A stretch of DNA of 64,000 nt. Origin: an uncultured Roseibium sp. (lineage in GTDB: Bacteria; Pseudomonadota; Alphaproteobacteria; Rhizobiales; Stappiaceae). Below, piece by piece: positions 16,814-25,533 of the stretch. Where the stretch lies: positions 1,116,001-1,180,000 of the forward strand of contig NZ_CANLVF010000001.1 of assembly GCF_947494555.1 (NCBI RefSeq), read 5' to 3'. Position 1 is the stretch's first letter, and each line of letters begins with the position of its first letter. The position numbers and the translations under genes are program-made. The notes below the pieces were generated by a model. The model saw only the letters and a program-made list of their open reading frames with translations. It searched no databases and was not told the origin of the DNA.

Positions 16814-17593
16814 CTAGAACGCCGCCGGATACAGACCGCCATCCATAAGCAGGTTCTGGCCTGTGATGTAACCGGCGTGCCGGGAGCACAGGAATGCGCA
16901 GGCCTGGCCGAACTCTTCGGCGTTTCCGAAGCGTCTTGCCGGGATCTCCGCTGCCTGCTGCGCCCTGATCTCCTCCAGGCTTGTCCCCGACTGCTGCGCG
17001 GCCCGTTCAAAGCCACCTTTCAGCCGGTCCGTATCCATCTTGCCGGGCAGGAGGTTGTTGATGGTGACGCCGGAAGGCGCAAGCTGCCTGCAGACACCGG
17101 CAAGAAATGCGGTCAGACCGGCCCGGGCGCCGCTCGACAGGTCGAGGCCTTCGATCGGCATTTTCACTGAGATCGACGTGATGTTGACGATCCGGCCGAA
17201 GCCGCGCTGCTGCATGGCAGGGGCAACCGCCTTGATCAGTTCGATCGGTGTGACGAAATTCTGAATTGCGCCTTCCAGAAGTGCGTTGCGGTCAAGTTCC
17301 GTATAATCCCGCCTCGGTGGACCGCCGTTGTTGTTGATGAGAATATCCGGGTCGGGGCAGGCGTCGAGCAAAGCACTCTGTCCCTCCTGCGACGACACGT
17401 CCGCGGCAACGCTCAACACCGAAACGCCATAGCGTTCCTGAAGAGCGGAACGGGTTTCCGCAAGCGCTGTTTCATTCCGGCCGTTTAGCACAATATCGCA
17501 GCCTGCTTCAGCCAAAGCCTCTGCACAGCCCCGCCCCAATCCTCGACTGGAGGCGCAAACAATTGCTTTTTTCCCTTTAAGACCCAAATCCAT
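16814..17593 (-). CDS. SDR-family protein with a degenerate active site (BKR_like_SDR_like type)
   Basis: A 259-residue Rossmann protein of the short-chain dehydrogenase/reductase superfamily. The cofactor motif TGxxxGIG reads ASSRGLG at residues 14-20 and the NNAG motif reads NNNGGPP near residue 88. After the catalytic Ser region (NITSISVKMPIEGLD) the expected YxxxK is missing: the aligned stretch is LSSGARAGLTAF, with no Tyr and with Arg instead of Lys. The C-terminus RFGNAEEFGQACAFLCSRHAGYITGQNLLMDGG is normal. A conserved SDR subgroup with exactly these losses is known (described as BKR_like_SDR_like), so the change is a family trait and not a local mutation. Its reaction is not established; classical reductase chemistry should not be assumed. 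Divergent from the phosphoesterase gene. Confidence 0.85.
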   Translation of the reverse strand: MDLGLKGKKAIVCASSRGLGRGCAEALAEAGCDIVLNGRNETALAETRSALQERYGVSVLSVAADVSSQEGQSALLDACPDPDILINNNGGPPRRDYTELDRNALLEGAIQNFVTPIELIKAVAPAMQQRGFGRIVNITSISVKMPIEGLDLSSGARAGLTAFLAGVCRQLAPSGVTINNLLPGKMDTDRLKGGFERAAQQSGTSLEEIRAQQAAEIPARRFGNAEEFGQACAFLCSRHAGYITGQNLLMDGGLYPAAF

Positions 17594-17760
17594 GGAGTGT
17601 CTCCTCGTATGCCGCGCAGGAAAGGTGAAAGCGCGCTGGCGGGTTGTTGTTAAGGATAGAAGTGGAAATCGTAAGCTCCCTATGAAGTCACCACAGTTGT
17701 CATAATAATGAAACTTGAATCGCGTCTATAGCGCAGCTATTGGGAATATGGAGAAATGCC

Positions 17761-18564
17761 ATGTCTACCGGAGAGGCATCGCGTCATTACCGGACCTTGT
17801 TTATCTCAGATGTTCACCTGGGCACACGCGGGTGCCAGGCCGAGCTTCTGTTGGATTTTTTAAAGGAAAATGATGCTGAAACCATCTATCTGGTCGGTGA
17901 TATTGTCGATGGCTGGCGCTTAAAACGGTCCTGGTACTGGCCGCAGCTTCATAATGACGTGGTACAGAAAGTCCTTCGCAAAGGCCGCAAGGGCGCGCGC
18001 ATCTTTTATATTCCGGGAAACCACGACGAATTCCTGCGGAACTTCCTGGGCACGCATTTCGGCGGTGTGGAAGTGGCCGACAGCATCGTGCACGAAGCAG
18101 CGAACGGAAAACGCTATCTTGTCATACACGGCGATCAGTTCGACGTCGTGATGCGTCACGCCAAATGGCTCGCATTCTTCGGAGATAAAGCCTATGTGAC
18201 AGCCCTTGGAATAAACACCTGGGTCAATTTCTTTCGCCGTAGCCTTGGTCTGACATACTGGTCACTGTCGGCATGGGCCAAGCTCAGGGTCAAGAATGCC
18301 GTGAGTTTCATAGGCAGGTTCGAAGAAGCACTGTCGGACGAAGCGCGCAGGCAGAGTGCGGACGGCGTGATCTGCGGTCACATCCATCACGCCGCCAATC
18401 GGGACATGAACGGTATCCACTACATCAATACGGGTGACTGGGTGGAAAGCTGCACAGCCGTCGCTGAGCATCACGACGGCACGTTTGAGGTGATCCGATG
18501 GGTGGATCAAACTCAATCCGAAGCCGTGCCGGCGAAATCCAAGGAAGATCAGGTTGCCGCATGA
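17761..18564 (+). CDS. LpxH-like metallophosphoesterase (UDP-2,3-diacylglucosamine diphosphatase family)
   Basis: A 267-residue calcineurin-like phosphoesterase. All metal-binding blocks are present: FISDVHLG near residue 20, VGDIVDGW near 48, IPGNHDE near 87, VIHGDQFD near 121 and ICGHIHHA near 205. The long helical insertion between blocks is like COG2908/LpxH proteins. True LpxH removes UMP from UDP-diacylglucosamine in lipid A synthesis, but most alphaproteobacteria use LpxI for that step, so this paralogue may act on another UDP- or phospho-lipid. ATG 17761 has GGAG at 17750-17753. The stop overlaps the start of the next glycosyltransferase by 4 bases, which suggests a joint task in envelope glycolipid metabolism. 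Confidence 0.82.
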   Translation: MSTGEASRHYRTLFISDVHLGTRGCQAELLLDFLKENDAETIYLVGDIVDGWRLKRSWYWPQLHNDVVQKVLRKGRKGARIFYIPGNHDEFLRNFLGTHFGGVEVADSIVHEAANGKRYLVIHGDQFDVVMRHAKWLAFFGDKAYVTALGINTWVNFFRRSLGLTYWSLSAWAKLRVKNAVSFIGRFEEALSDEARRQSADGVICGHIHHAANRDMNGIHYINTGDWVESCTAVAEHHDGTFEVIRWVDQTQSEAVPAKSKEDQVAA

Positions 18565-19610
18565 GTTCCATCCTGATTGTGACGGATGCCTGGCGTCCGC
18601 AAATCAATGGTGTTGTCAGGTCGATTGAACGAACGGCTGAAGAGCTCGTTGCGATCGGTGCCCGGGTGGAGTTTCTGACGCCCCTGGCATTCCTGACGCT
18701 GCCTTGCCCGACTTATCCGGAGATCCGCCTGTCCTTGACGCATCGCGGTATCGTGCGCCGCATGATGAAGGAATTCGATTGCGAACACCTTCACATTGCC
18801 ACGGAAGGCCCTTTGGGATTTCTTGCGGCAAGCGTCGCAAAGAAAACCGGGCAGCCTTTTACGACGAGCTATCACACGCGGTTTCCCGAATATCTGTCGG
18901 CGCGTCTGCCGGTGCCGCTTTCCTGGTCCTACAGCTGGCTTCGCAGTTTCCACAATGCCGGCTGCGGTTGCATGGTGGCAACGCGGTCGCTTGAAAACGA
19001 CCTGCGCGCACGCGGGTTCAAGAACCTGATGCGCTGGTCTCGCGGCGTCGATGAAGACCTGTTCAAACCCTATGAAGGGACTGTATTGCCGGGCGACCTG
19101 CCAAGACCGGTTTTCATGTATGTCGGTCGTGTCGCCGTTGAAAAAAACATCAAGGCTTTTCTGGATCTAAAACTGCCCGGCTCGAAAGTTGTCGTCGGCG
19201 GCGGTCCGCAGCTGGAGGCGCTGCGGCGGGAGTATCCTGATACGCTCTTTACCGGAGCAAAGGTCGGTGAGGACCTGGCGCGGCATTATTCCGATGGTGA
19301 CGTTTTCGTCTTCCCGTCGCTGACAGATACGTTTGGTAACGTGATGCTGGAGGCCTTGGCTTGCGGTGTGCCTGTGGCTGCCTTTCCGGTTATGGGACCA
19401 GTCGACGTGATCGGGGATACCGGTGCGGGCGTTCTTTCTGAAAACCTGCAGGAAGCTGCGGTGGCGGCCCTTGATATTCCCCGGGACCATTGCCGGAAAA
19501 TCGCGATGAATTACACATGGGCAGCCAGCGCGCAGCAATTCCTGGAGAACTGCATCGCAGCGCGGGACATTCACAACGGGCTTGTGAATGAGACAAAGGC
19601 TGCCGAGTAA
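18561..19610 (+). CDS. GT4-family glycosyltransferase
   Basis: A 349-residue GT-B fold glycosyltransferase. The N-terminal half starts ILIVTDAWRPQINGVVRSIERTAEEL, the usual GT4 acceptor-side opening. The C-terminal half has FMYVGRVAVEKNIKAFLDL and the retaining-enzyme motif GDVFVFPSLTDTFGNVMLEALACGVPVAAFPV, with the EX7E-type Glu pair region that binds the sugar nucleotide. Close relatives in alphaproteobacteria make glycosylated diacylglycerols such as glucuronosyl- or mannosyl-lipids under phosphate limitation; that link is from family knowledge and is not proven here. The start codon ATG is nested in the stop of the phosphoesterase gene (ATGA), so the two are translated together. The earlier in-frame start at 18498 lies inside the upstream gene and was rejected. 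Confidence 0.85.
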   Translation: MSSILIVTDAWRPQINGVVRSIERTAEELVAIGARVEFLTPLAFLTLPCPTYPEIRLSLTHRGIVRRMMKEFDCEHLHIATEGPLGFLAASVAKKTGQPFTTSYHTRFPEYLSARLPVPLSWSYSWLRSFHNAGCGCMVATRSLENDLRARGFKNLMRWSRGVDEDLFKPYEGTVLPGDLPRPVFMYVGRVAVEKNIKAFLDLKLPGSKVVVGGGPQLEALRREYPDTLFTGAKVGEDLARHYSDGDVFVFPSLTDTFGNVMLEALACGVPVAAFPVMGPVDVIGDTGAGVLSENLQEAAVAALDIPRDHCRKIAMNYTWAASAQQFLENCIAARDIHNGLVNETKAAE

Positions 19611-19747
19611 GTACGCATCCCTTGTGCATTGATGTGAACCAGCCACCAGGCCTTGATGACTCAAAAACGTGTTCTGTATGTTGAGTTGACCGCGATTCCT
19701 GATAAGTCATCACCAAAGCTGAATTTCTTGTTTCAGGGTGCAAGCTG

Positions 19748-20770
19748 ATGACCGAAACCGTTGTTCAACCGAGTGAAAACGCCAAGCCGGACTATTCGGG
19801 GAAGGCCGTAACCTATTCCGATGTGGCGAATGCGGCCGACCGCATCGACGGGTACGCTGTCCGCACACCGTTGTTGCGGCATCCGGCGCTTGACGAGCGG
19901 GCAGGAGCCACAGTTCTCATCAAGCCAGAAAACCTTCAACGCAGCGGATCGTTCAAATTCCGGGGTGCTTTCAATTGCCTGAACCTCATTCCCGAAGAAG
20001 CCCGGTCCAAAGGTGTTGTGGCCTGTTCTTCCGGAAATCATGCACAGGGCGTTGCCGCGAGCGCGCGAATTCTTGGTGTCGATGCGACCATCGTCATGCC
20101 GGCGGACGCGCCCAGGATCAAGCTTGAGCGCACGCGTGCATTCGGCGCAACGGTGGTGACTTACGACCGCGAGAAAGAGGACCGCGACCGGATCGCTGCG
20201 AACCTTTGCGCGGAAACCGGTGCAACGTTCGTTCATCCTTTCAACGATCCCGCCGTGATCGCGGGACAGGGGACAGTCGGTCTGGAGTTGGCCCTGCAAG
20301 CAGCCGAGCTGGGATTGCAGCTCGATGACGTTCTGGCCTGCACCGGCGGAGGAGGGCTCTCCAGCGGCATCGCACTTGCTCTCGCCTTCAAGACACCGTC
20401 CACTCGCTTCCACACTGTGGAGCCGGAGCACTTCGACGATTACAAGCGATCACTGGAAGCCGGCGCCTTGCTGTCGAATGAACTCAAGTCCGGATCGATC
20501 TGCGATGCACTGCTTTCCGAAACACCTGGTGAAATAGGGTTTTCAATCCTGCGCCAACTTGCCGCCGAAGGCGCAACCATCACCGACGAGGAAGCCCTCG
20601 ATGCGGTCGCCTTCGCCTTTCGCGAATTGAAGCTGGTGGTGGAACCGGGCGGCGCGGCAGCGCTGGCAGCTGTCTTGACCGGGAAACTGTCCCTTAAAGG
20701 CAAAACCGTGGGTCTCGTTCTCACCGGCGGCAATATAGATCCCGACATGCTGATGCGGGCTCTGGCCTAA
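19748..20770 (+). CDS. Threonine ammonia-lyase/serine-threonine dehydratase family enzyme (no ACT domain)
   Basis: A 340-residue PLP enzyme of fold type II. The Schiff-base Lys is in QRSGSFKFRGAFN near residue 70, the SSGNHAQG loop binds the substrate carboxylate, and TGGGGLSSG holds the PLP phosphate. ELKLVVEPGGAAALAAVL is the conserved C-terminal strand. The protein ends after GGNIDPDMLM, without the regulatory ACT domains of biosynthetic IlvA, so it is of the catabolic or serine-racemase-like type. Likely reactions are dehydration of L-threonine to 2-oxobutanoate, of serine, or of 3-hydroxyaspartate; the sequence alone does not separate these. No neighbouring gene fixes the pathway. A bidirectional terminator follows. 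Confidence 0.87.
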   Translation: MTETVVQPSENAKPDYSGKAVTYSDVANAADRIDGYAVRTPLLRHPALDERAGATVLIKPENLQRSGSFKFRGAFNCLNLIPEEARSKGVVACSSGNHAQGVAASARILGVDATIVMPADAPRIKLERTRAFGATVVTYDREKEDRDRIAANLCAETGATFVHPFNDPAVIAGQGTVGLELALQAAELGLQLDDVLACTGGGGLSSGIALALAFKTPSTRFHTVEPEHFDDYKRSLEAGALLSNELKSGSICDALLSETPGEIGFSILRQLAAEGATITDEEALDAVAFAFRELKLVVEPGGAAALAAVLTGKLSLKGKTVGLVLTGGNIDPDMLMRALA

Positions 20771-20869
20771 GGCAGCAGCAGGAGGCTGCGTCCATATCCG
20801 GCCAAATCCGGTGGCTTGCACATACGCAAAGCTCAAGACCAACAAGAATGAGTGGATTTTGATCTGAAA

Positions 20870-20896
20870 AAAGGCGCAGCCTTAGGCTGCGCCTTT
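20870..20896. terminator. Bidirectional rho-independent terminator
   Basis: A perfect 12-bp stem (20870-20881 with 20885-20896), loop TTA. The A run at 20867-20872 gives a strong U tract for the minus-strand CheZ-like gene; it also ends the plus-strand dehydratase gene. Confidence 0.82.
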
Positions 20897-20918
20897 GTAC
20901 ATAATCGCAAAAAAATGC

Positions 20919-22136
20919 TTAGTTGAAGAGAGCTTGCCGCTCCGCTTCGGAGAGTTGCTCGAGGGGATCGTCGGTGATCTCTTGCTCTTCAGCGGATTCC
21001 TCGGTGAGCTGCCAGGCAATATCCGCTTCGTCCTCTGATGCGTCCACTTCTATGTCCGTGTCCGCCTCGGTTTCTGCGTCAGCCTCAAGGACTGCGTCAT
21101 GGTCCGTGGCAGCTTCCTCTTCGGCGGCGCTGACCTCGTTGTCGAAGAGCATTTCGATCGCAGCTTCATCAAGTGTTGCGTCCGGATCCTCGCTCATCAG
21201 GTCGGCGTCGTCTTCGACAGGCTCCGGTTCGGCGGTTTCGACAGGAGCTGCGGCAAACATGTCATCGATCGCTGCAGCATCCATCGGCTCATCGCCGCCA
21301 GCAGCCATGATTGCGTCGACATCTTCTTCGCTCGCGGTTGCTGATGCGGCAGGTGCGGCATCAGTTTCCGAAACGACTTCCGTGCCGGTGTCTTCCAGGG
21401 CCGCATTGAACACGTCATCGCTGACCGACATCAGCTCATCAACGCTGTTCTGGCATACACCGCGGCCGGACATCTGCGGGCCGTTGAGCAAATGGGCATC
21501 AGGCCGAGCGTCAACCGGGCCTGCGGTATCGTCGGCTTCAAGGCCTTCAATGCCCCAAATTCCGATCATCAGATTGATCCGGCTCTCCAGATAGCGCAGC
21601 ACCTGAACAACCTTGTTCGTGCGTTGGCCCGTCAGATCCTGGAACGAGCACGCCATGAAGATTTCGGTGGCCTTGGCGTCAATTTCATCACAGGCAGCAT
21701 CGTCCGCGCCGTTTTCGCGCAGGACCCATGCCTGCTCCTGGATCTGCTCGGCCGCTTCCAGGATCGACTGAGTCGCGCCTTCGGTCTGGGTGACGATGGC
21801 GTCCAGTTCGTGGGACGCGTCAACGAAGCGGTTGCTTTCGTCGCCTTCCGCCTTGATATTGGCTATCTCGGATTTGGTCCGTTCGATTGCCTCGTGCATG
21901 TCGGCAATATCGAGACGGATCTTGTCGAGATCCGGTACCGTGCGTTGATGTGTAACCACCTTTTCAAGGCGCTTGATCGCACCCAAGATTTCGGATGTCT
22001 CCGGCGTCTTGTTGCGACTGAGAAATTCTTTCAGGAACCGTCGCCCGCGATCGGATTCCAGCAGGGTCTGTTCGAGAGTGTGATATTCGGCGTCGCCGAT
22101 CACCCCTTGCTCTTCCTGTAATGCTTCCGCTTTCAT
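20919..22136 (-). CDS. CheZ-like phosphatase-family protein with a long acidic C-terminal region
   Basis: About 405 residues. The N-terminal part has a conserved block LEQTLLESDRGRRFLKEFLSRN (about residues 21-42) known from alphaproteobacterial CheZ-like proteins, then a long helical hairpin (residues 70-190). CSFQDLTGQRTNKVVQVL at about 163-180 is the CheZ active-site helix, with QDLTGQ at 166-171. CheZ removes the phosphate from CheY-P. The region from 205 to 390 is very acidic and Ala-rich and looks disordered. The last residues (LSEAERQALFN) form a short amphipathic helix, reminiscent of the C-terminal CheY-binding peptide of CheZ. ATG 22136 is preferred to a TTG at 22190, but the start is not certain. 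An MCP gene (44.3 kb) and an Hpt gene (40.8 kb) are the only other signalling pieces of this type in the window. Confidence 0.78.
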   Translation of the reverse strand: MKAEALQEEQGVIGDAEYHTLEQTLLESDRGRRFLKEFLSRNKTPETSEILGAIKRLEKVVTHQRTVPDLDKIRLDIADMHEAIERTKSEIANIKAEGDESNRFVDASHELDAIVTQTEGATQSILEAAEQIQEQAWVLRENGADDAACDEIDAKATEIFMACSFQDLTGQRTNKVVQVLRYLESRINLMIGIWGIEGLEADDTAGPVDARPDAHLLNGPQMSGRGVCQNSVDELMSVSDDVFNAALEDTGTEVVSETDAAPAASATASEEDVDAIMAAGGDEPMDAAAIDDMFAAAPVETAEPEPVEDDADLMSEDPDATLDEAAIEMLFDNEVSAAEEEAATDHDAVLEADAETEADTDIEVDASEDEADIAWQLTEESAEEQEITDDPLEQLSEAERQALFN

Positions 22137-22266
22137 ATGGACGCGATTCTCAACTTGCCTAAGGATCGTGTGTTGCCTTAACACGGACAACTTCGCTCTG
22201 ATCGTAGGGTGAAAATCGTTAACATCCCTTTATGCCGGCACGGTTTGAAGGCCGGCTGATGAACTA

Positions 22267-23451
22267 ATGACAAAACTTTCCAACAATATTAGCGCACGGG
22301 TTGCAGCACTATTTGCATGCCACTTTTTCGCGTTCGGGCTTTTTCTACCCTTCTTTCCATTGGTAATGGAATTCAGGGGGCTGAGTGCCGCGGAAATCGG
22401 GCTAATACTCGGAATCGGCACGATTGCCCGCACTGTAGCCAGTCCAATATTGTCAAACATTGCGGATTGGACCAGTCAAAGACGTCTGTCGATATTGGTT
22501 TACTCTACGATCGGTGCCGGCTTTATCTCACTGTTTTTCCTGCCCGGTGGTGTCTTCCTGCTCGGTGGCGCGGTGATCGGTTACATGGTGATCAAGGCAC
22601 CGGTTTTGCCACTGAGCGATGCCTACGCCCTCGACGCGGCGCGAAACACCGGTGCCGATTATGCGCGCATGCGGCTTTGGGGGTCTGTCGGTTTCGTCCT
22701 GGCGAATCTTGCCGGTGGCAGTCTTGCGGGCGAGCAAGGATCCTGGATGATCGTGTCACTGACAATTGCGGCGTCGCTGGCAACAGGCATCGTTGTTCTG
22801 TCGCTGCCAAGGCAACCGCGCGACAATGCTTCCGCCGGCAAAGGCGAACAGACCAACGTGACGCCTTTCGCGCAAGTCTGGTTTTGGCCGGTTCTTGCGG
22901 TCCTCGGGCTGTTTCAGGCGACCCACGCCGCGTTCTACGGGTTTGGTACCATCTATTGGCAATCGATCGATGTGCCGGATTTTGCCATCGGTGTGCTTTG
23001 GGCGATTGGTGTCGTCGCTGAAATAGCCTTGTTTGCCGTTGCCGGAAAGCTGTCAATGCGGTTCGACCCGCCTATGTTCCTAATCGCAGCCGGCATTGCC
23101 TCAGTCGTTCGGTGGGGTCTGTTTCCGTTTGCCGATTCGCTGATTTTCATGGGCGCATTGCAATTACTGCACGGTTTTACGTTCGGTGCAGCGCATCTCG
23201 GTGCTGTTGCGATCCTCGCCAAGGTCGTACCCGCGCGCTGGTCCGGTACCGGGCAGGGCCTGTTCACAGCGTCTATCGGCATTCAGATGGCCGCCGGGCT
23301 TGCGATTGCCGGCAGCCTGTTCGAAGCGGACCCGCATGCGCCATTCTATCTCATGTCAGGCGTTGCTGCCGCCGGTCTGGTGGCGATTGTTTTGCTGGCA
23401 CCGCTGATCCGCCGGCAGTTACACCGGCTGGATCTTGACGGGAATGGCTAA
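22267..23451 (+). CDS. MFS transporter (phenylpropionate-permease-like, MFS_1_like)
   Basis: A 394-residue carrier with twelve hydrophobic helices. VAALFACHFFAFGLFLPFFPLVMEFRGLSAAEIGLILGIGTIARTVASPILSNIAD covers the first helix pair, with the loop 2-3 motif in the form SNIADWTSQRR. ARMRLWGSVGFVLANLAGG in helix 5 is a mark of the HcaT/LacY-related MFS_1_like branch, which includes 3-phenylpropionate permeases. Substrate is unknown. Its stop overlaps by 4 bases the stop of the convergent dgcA gene, so the two transcripts run into each other. The start at 22267 is the first Met before helix 1 and lies 130 bp from the divergent CheZ-like gene. Confidence 0.82.
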   Translation: MTKLSNNISARVAALFACHFFAFGLFLPFFPLVMEFRGLSAAEIGLILGIGTIARTVASPILSNIADWTSQRRLSILVYSTIGAGFISLFFLPGGVFLLGGAVIGYMVIKAPVLPLSDAYALDAARNTGADYARMRLWGSVGFVLANLAGGSLAGEQGSWMIVSLTIAASLATGIVVLSLPRQPRDNASAGKGEQTNVTPFAQVWFWPVLAVLGLFQATHAAFYGFGTIYWQSIDVPDFAIGVLWAIGVVAEIALFAVAGKLSMRFDPPMFLIAAGIASVVRWGLFPFADSLIFMGALQLLHGFTFGAAHLGAVAILAKVVPARWSGTGQGLFTASIGIQMAAGLAIAGSLFEADPHAPFYLMSGVAAAGLVAIVLLAPLIRRQLHRLDLDGNG

Positions 23452-24431
23452 CCCCAGAGCGCTGGTTCAGGCGGATGCAGCGTACTGCCTTCAAACCTGA
23501 GCCCTGGCGAACGGTCTTCCTTCAGCAGCAGGGGCCCGTCAAGATCGACGAAGTCTGCCTGTTGTGCGAGCAGGACAGCCGGCGCCATCGCGAGAGAAGT
23601 GCCCAGCATGCAGCCGATCATGATCTTGAATTCTGCGGCCTGCGCGGCGTGAAGCAGATTGAACGCTTCCGTCAGGCCGCCTGCCTTGTCGAGCTTGATG
23701 TTGACCGCGTCGTATTTGTCCCTGAGGCTATCCAGCGACTTCCCCGGTGCGAGGCTCTCGTCGGCGCACAGGGTGATCGGACTTTTGATAGAGGACAGTA
23801 AGTTGTCCTCTTTCGCAGGAAGAGGTTGTTCGATCAGCTCAACACCGGCGGACGTGCAGGCAGCCAAATTCGTGTCAAAGCAGCTCGCATCCCACGCTTC
23901 GTTGGCATCAACGATCAGCATGCTCTGCGGGGCTGCCTCGCGGACCGCGAGGATGCGGGCATCGTCTCCCGGTCCGGAGAGTTTGACCTTTAGCAACGGA
24001 CGATGTGCGGCCTGAGCGGCCTTTTCGGCCATTGTCTCGGGCGTGTCGACACTGATCGTAAAGGCGGTGGTGACCGGGCGGAGCGCTTCGAGGCCTGCAA
24101 GCTGGGCAGCGGATTGGCCTGAAAGTTTCGCCTCCAGGTCCCAGAGCGCGCAGTCGACGGCGTTGCGGGCTGCGCCGGCCGGCATTGCGCTCAACAGCTC
24201 AACGCGGGAAAGGCCCGACTTCAGAAGCGGTGAAATTTCCTCGATCTGGGTCTGTACCGTCTCGAGCGATTCGCCATAGCGTGGATAGGGGACGCATTCA
24301 CCGTGTCCGGAAACGCCCTCTTCCCCAATCGAGACGGTCACCACTTGCGCATGCGTTCTCGTTTCGCGCGAGATCTTGAAACTTCCGGCAATTTCAAAAC
24401 GTTGGGCCTCGATGCTGACAGTCCGATTCAT
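23448..24431 (-). CDS. dgcA: Enolase-superfamily epimerase, N-acetyl-D-glutamate racemase DgcA (dipeptide epimerase-like)
   Basis: A 327-residue member of the muconate-cycloisomerase/dipeptide-epimerase branch of the enolase superfamily. The catalytic Lys pair is in LLKVKLSG, the metal ligands are in IVDANEAW, ELIEQPLP and CADES, and the second catalytic Lys is in NIKLDKAGGL. Such sequences used to be called L-Ala-D/L-Glu epimerases. The gene next to it, overlapping by 4 bases (ATGA), encodes the DUF1611 protein DgcN; in marine bacteria the DgcN-DgcA pair is known to acetylate D-glutamate and then invert it to N-acetyl-L-glutamate, so D-Glu from peptidoglycan or seawater can be used. The gene order here is dgcN first, dgcA second. 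The pair context makes the DgcA role more likely than the dipeptide one. Confidence 0.85.
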   Translation of the reverse strand: MNRTVSIEAQRFEIAGSFKISRETRTHAQVVTVSIGEEGVSGHGECVPYPRYGESLETVQTQIEEISPLLKSGLSRVELLSAMPAGAARNAVDCALWDLEAKLSGQSAAQLAGLEALRPVTTAFTISVDTPETMAEKAAQAAHRPLLKVKLSGPGDDARILAVREAAPQSMLIVDANEAWDASCFDTNLAACTSAGVELIEQPLPAKEDNLLSSIKSPITLCADESLAPGKSLDSLRDKYDAVNIKLDKAGGLTEAFNLLHAAQAAEFKIMIGCMLGTSLAMAPAVLLAQQADFVDLDGPLLLKEDRSPGLRFEGSTLHPPEPALWG

Positions 24432-25441
24432 GGCGCACCGAACTCGGCGGAAACCTTGTCCACGATCACGTCCATGCCGAAGCGGACCGGGTCGGTTGCC
24501 GGAAGGCCGTGTTTTTCACCGACCTTTGCGAGAAACGCCAGGGCTTCATCGTTGTCGAGAGCTGACGTGTTGACGGCAATACCGACGCAGCGAATGTCCG
24601 GGTTGGTCAGACTGCCGCATTGTACGGTCATGTCGATGACCTGCTGAATGGTTGGCAGGGGCGTCTCGACCCCGCGCATCTTCGTGCGTGTCGGTTCGTG
24701 GCAGACGATGAAACCGTCCGGCTGTGAGCCATGCAGGAGGCCGAGCGTGACGCCGGCAAACGAGGGATGAAACAGCGAACCCTGACCTTCGACAATCTGC
24801 CAGTGATCGTCCTCGGTCTCCGGCGAAATCCACTCGGCGGCACCAGAGATAAAGTCGGCAACGACCGCATCCAGTGAGACCCCGCGGCCTGAAATGAAGA
24901 CGCCGGTCTGCCCGGTTGCACAGAAGGTGCTTTGGTATCCGCGTTCGTTCATGGCGCGATCCATCGCAAGCGCCGTATATTTTTTCCCGACGGAGCAGTC
25001 GGTTCCGACAGCCAAAATCCTCTTGCCCCGGCGTTTGGTACCCTTGCCGGTGGCGAATGTCATGGAGTTGTGGCGGACATCGTGCAACCGGCGTCCGTTG
25101 CGTTCCGCCGCCTCGCGGATCTGAGGAACGTCACCGAGGCGCACATGAAGGCCCGAGGCAACGTCAAGGCCGGCATCAAGCGCCTCAACGACCGATGCAA
25201 TCCAGTGATCCGGCAATCGTCCACCGGCATTGACCGCGCCGATGATCAGCGTTTTCGCACCAGCGCCCGCACCCTCGCCAATTGTCATGTCGGAGAGGCC
25301 GGTATCGGCAGCGCACCCTTGCAGTCTGACCTGACCGATACACCAGTCTTTGCGCCAGTCGACGATACCGACTGCCGTTTTCGCTGCGAGTGCATCAGGG
25401 ACATCTCCGAGGAACAAGAGATAAGGACGGGCAATTTCCAT
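24428..25441 (-). CDS. dgcN: DUF1611 protein, D-glutamate N-acetyltransferase DgcN
   Basis: A 337-residue DUF1611 protein. It starts MEIARPYLLFLGDVPDALAAKTAVGIVDWR, typical of the family's N-terminal Rossmann-like domain. A P-loop-like motif VGTDCSVGKKYTAL opens the C-terminal domain, and HWQIVEGQGSLFHPSFAGVTLGLLHGSQPDGFIVCHEPTR is the most conserved block. Older annotations call it an NAD-dependent epimerase, but DUF1611 members next to dgcA are N-acetyltransferases for D-glutamate. The frame extends to a TTG at 25456, but homologous proteins begin at the ATG 25441. It is divergent from the MCE operon (92 bp apart) and translationally coupled to dgcA. No DgcR-type LysR regulator is next to it. 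Confidence 0.83.
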   Translation of the reverse strand: MEIARPYLLFLGDVPDALAAKTAVGIVDWRKDWCIGQVRLQGCAADTGLSDMTIGEGAGAGAKTLIIGAVNAGGRLPDHWIASVVEALDAGLDVASGLHVRLGDVPQIREAAERNGRRLHDVRHNSMTFATGKGTKRRGKRILAVGTDCSVGKKYTALAMDRAMNERGYQSTFCATGQTGVFISGRGVSLDAVVADFISGAAEWISPETEDDHWQIVEGQGSLFHPSFAGVTLGLLHGSQPDGFIVCHEPTRTKMRGVETPLPTIQQVIDMTVQCGSLTNPDIRCVGIAVNTSALDNDEALAFLAKVGEKHGLPATDPVRFGMDVIVDKVSAEFGAP

Positions 25442-25533
25442 GGACAAAGCTTTCAAGTGGCTGCTGGACGTTAATCTTCTCCATCAGGTATACGAGGGAT
25501 ATCGAACCAGCGGCAAGAGGGCAGCCATCCGGA

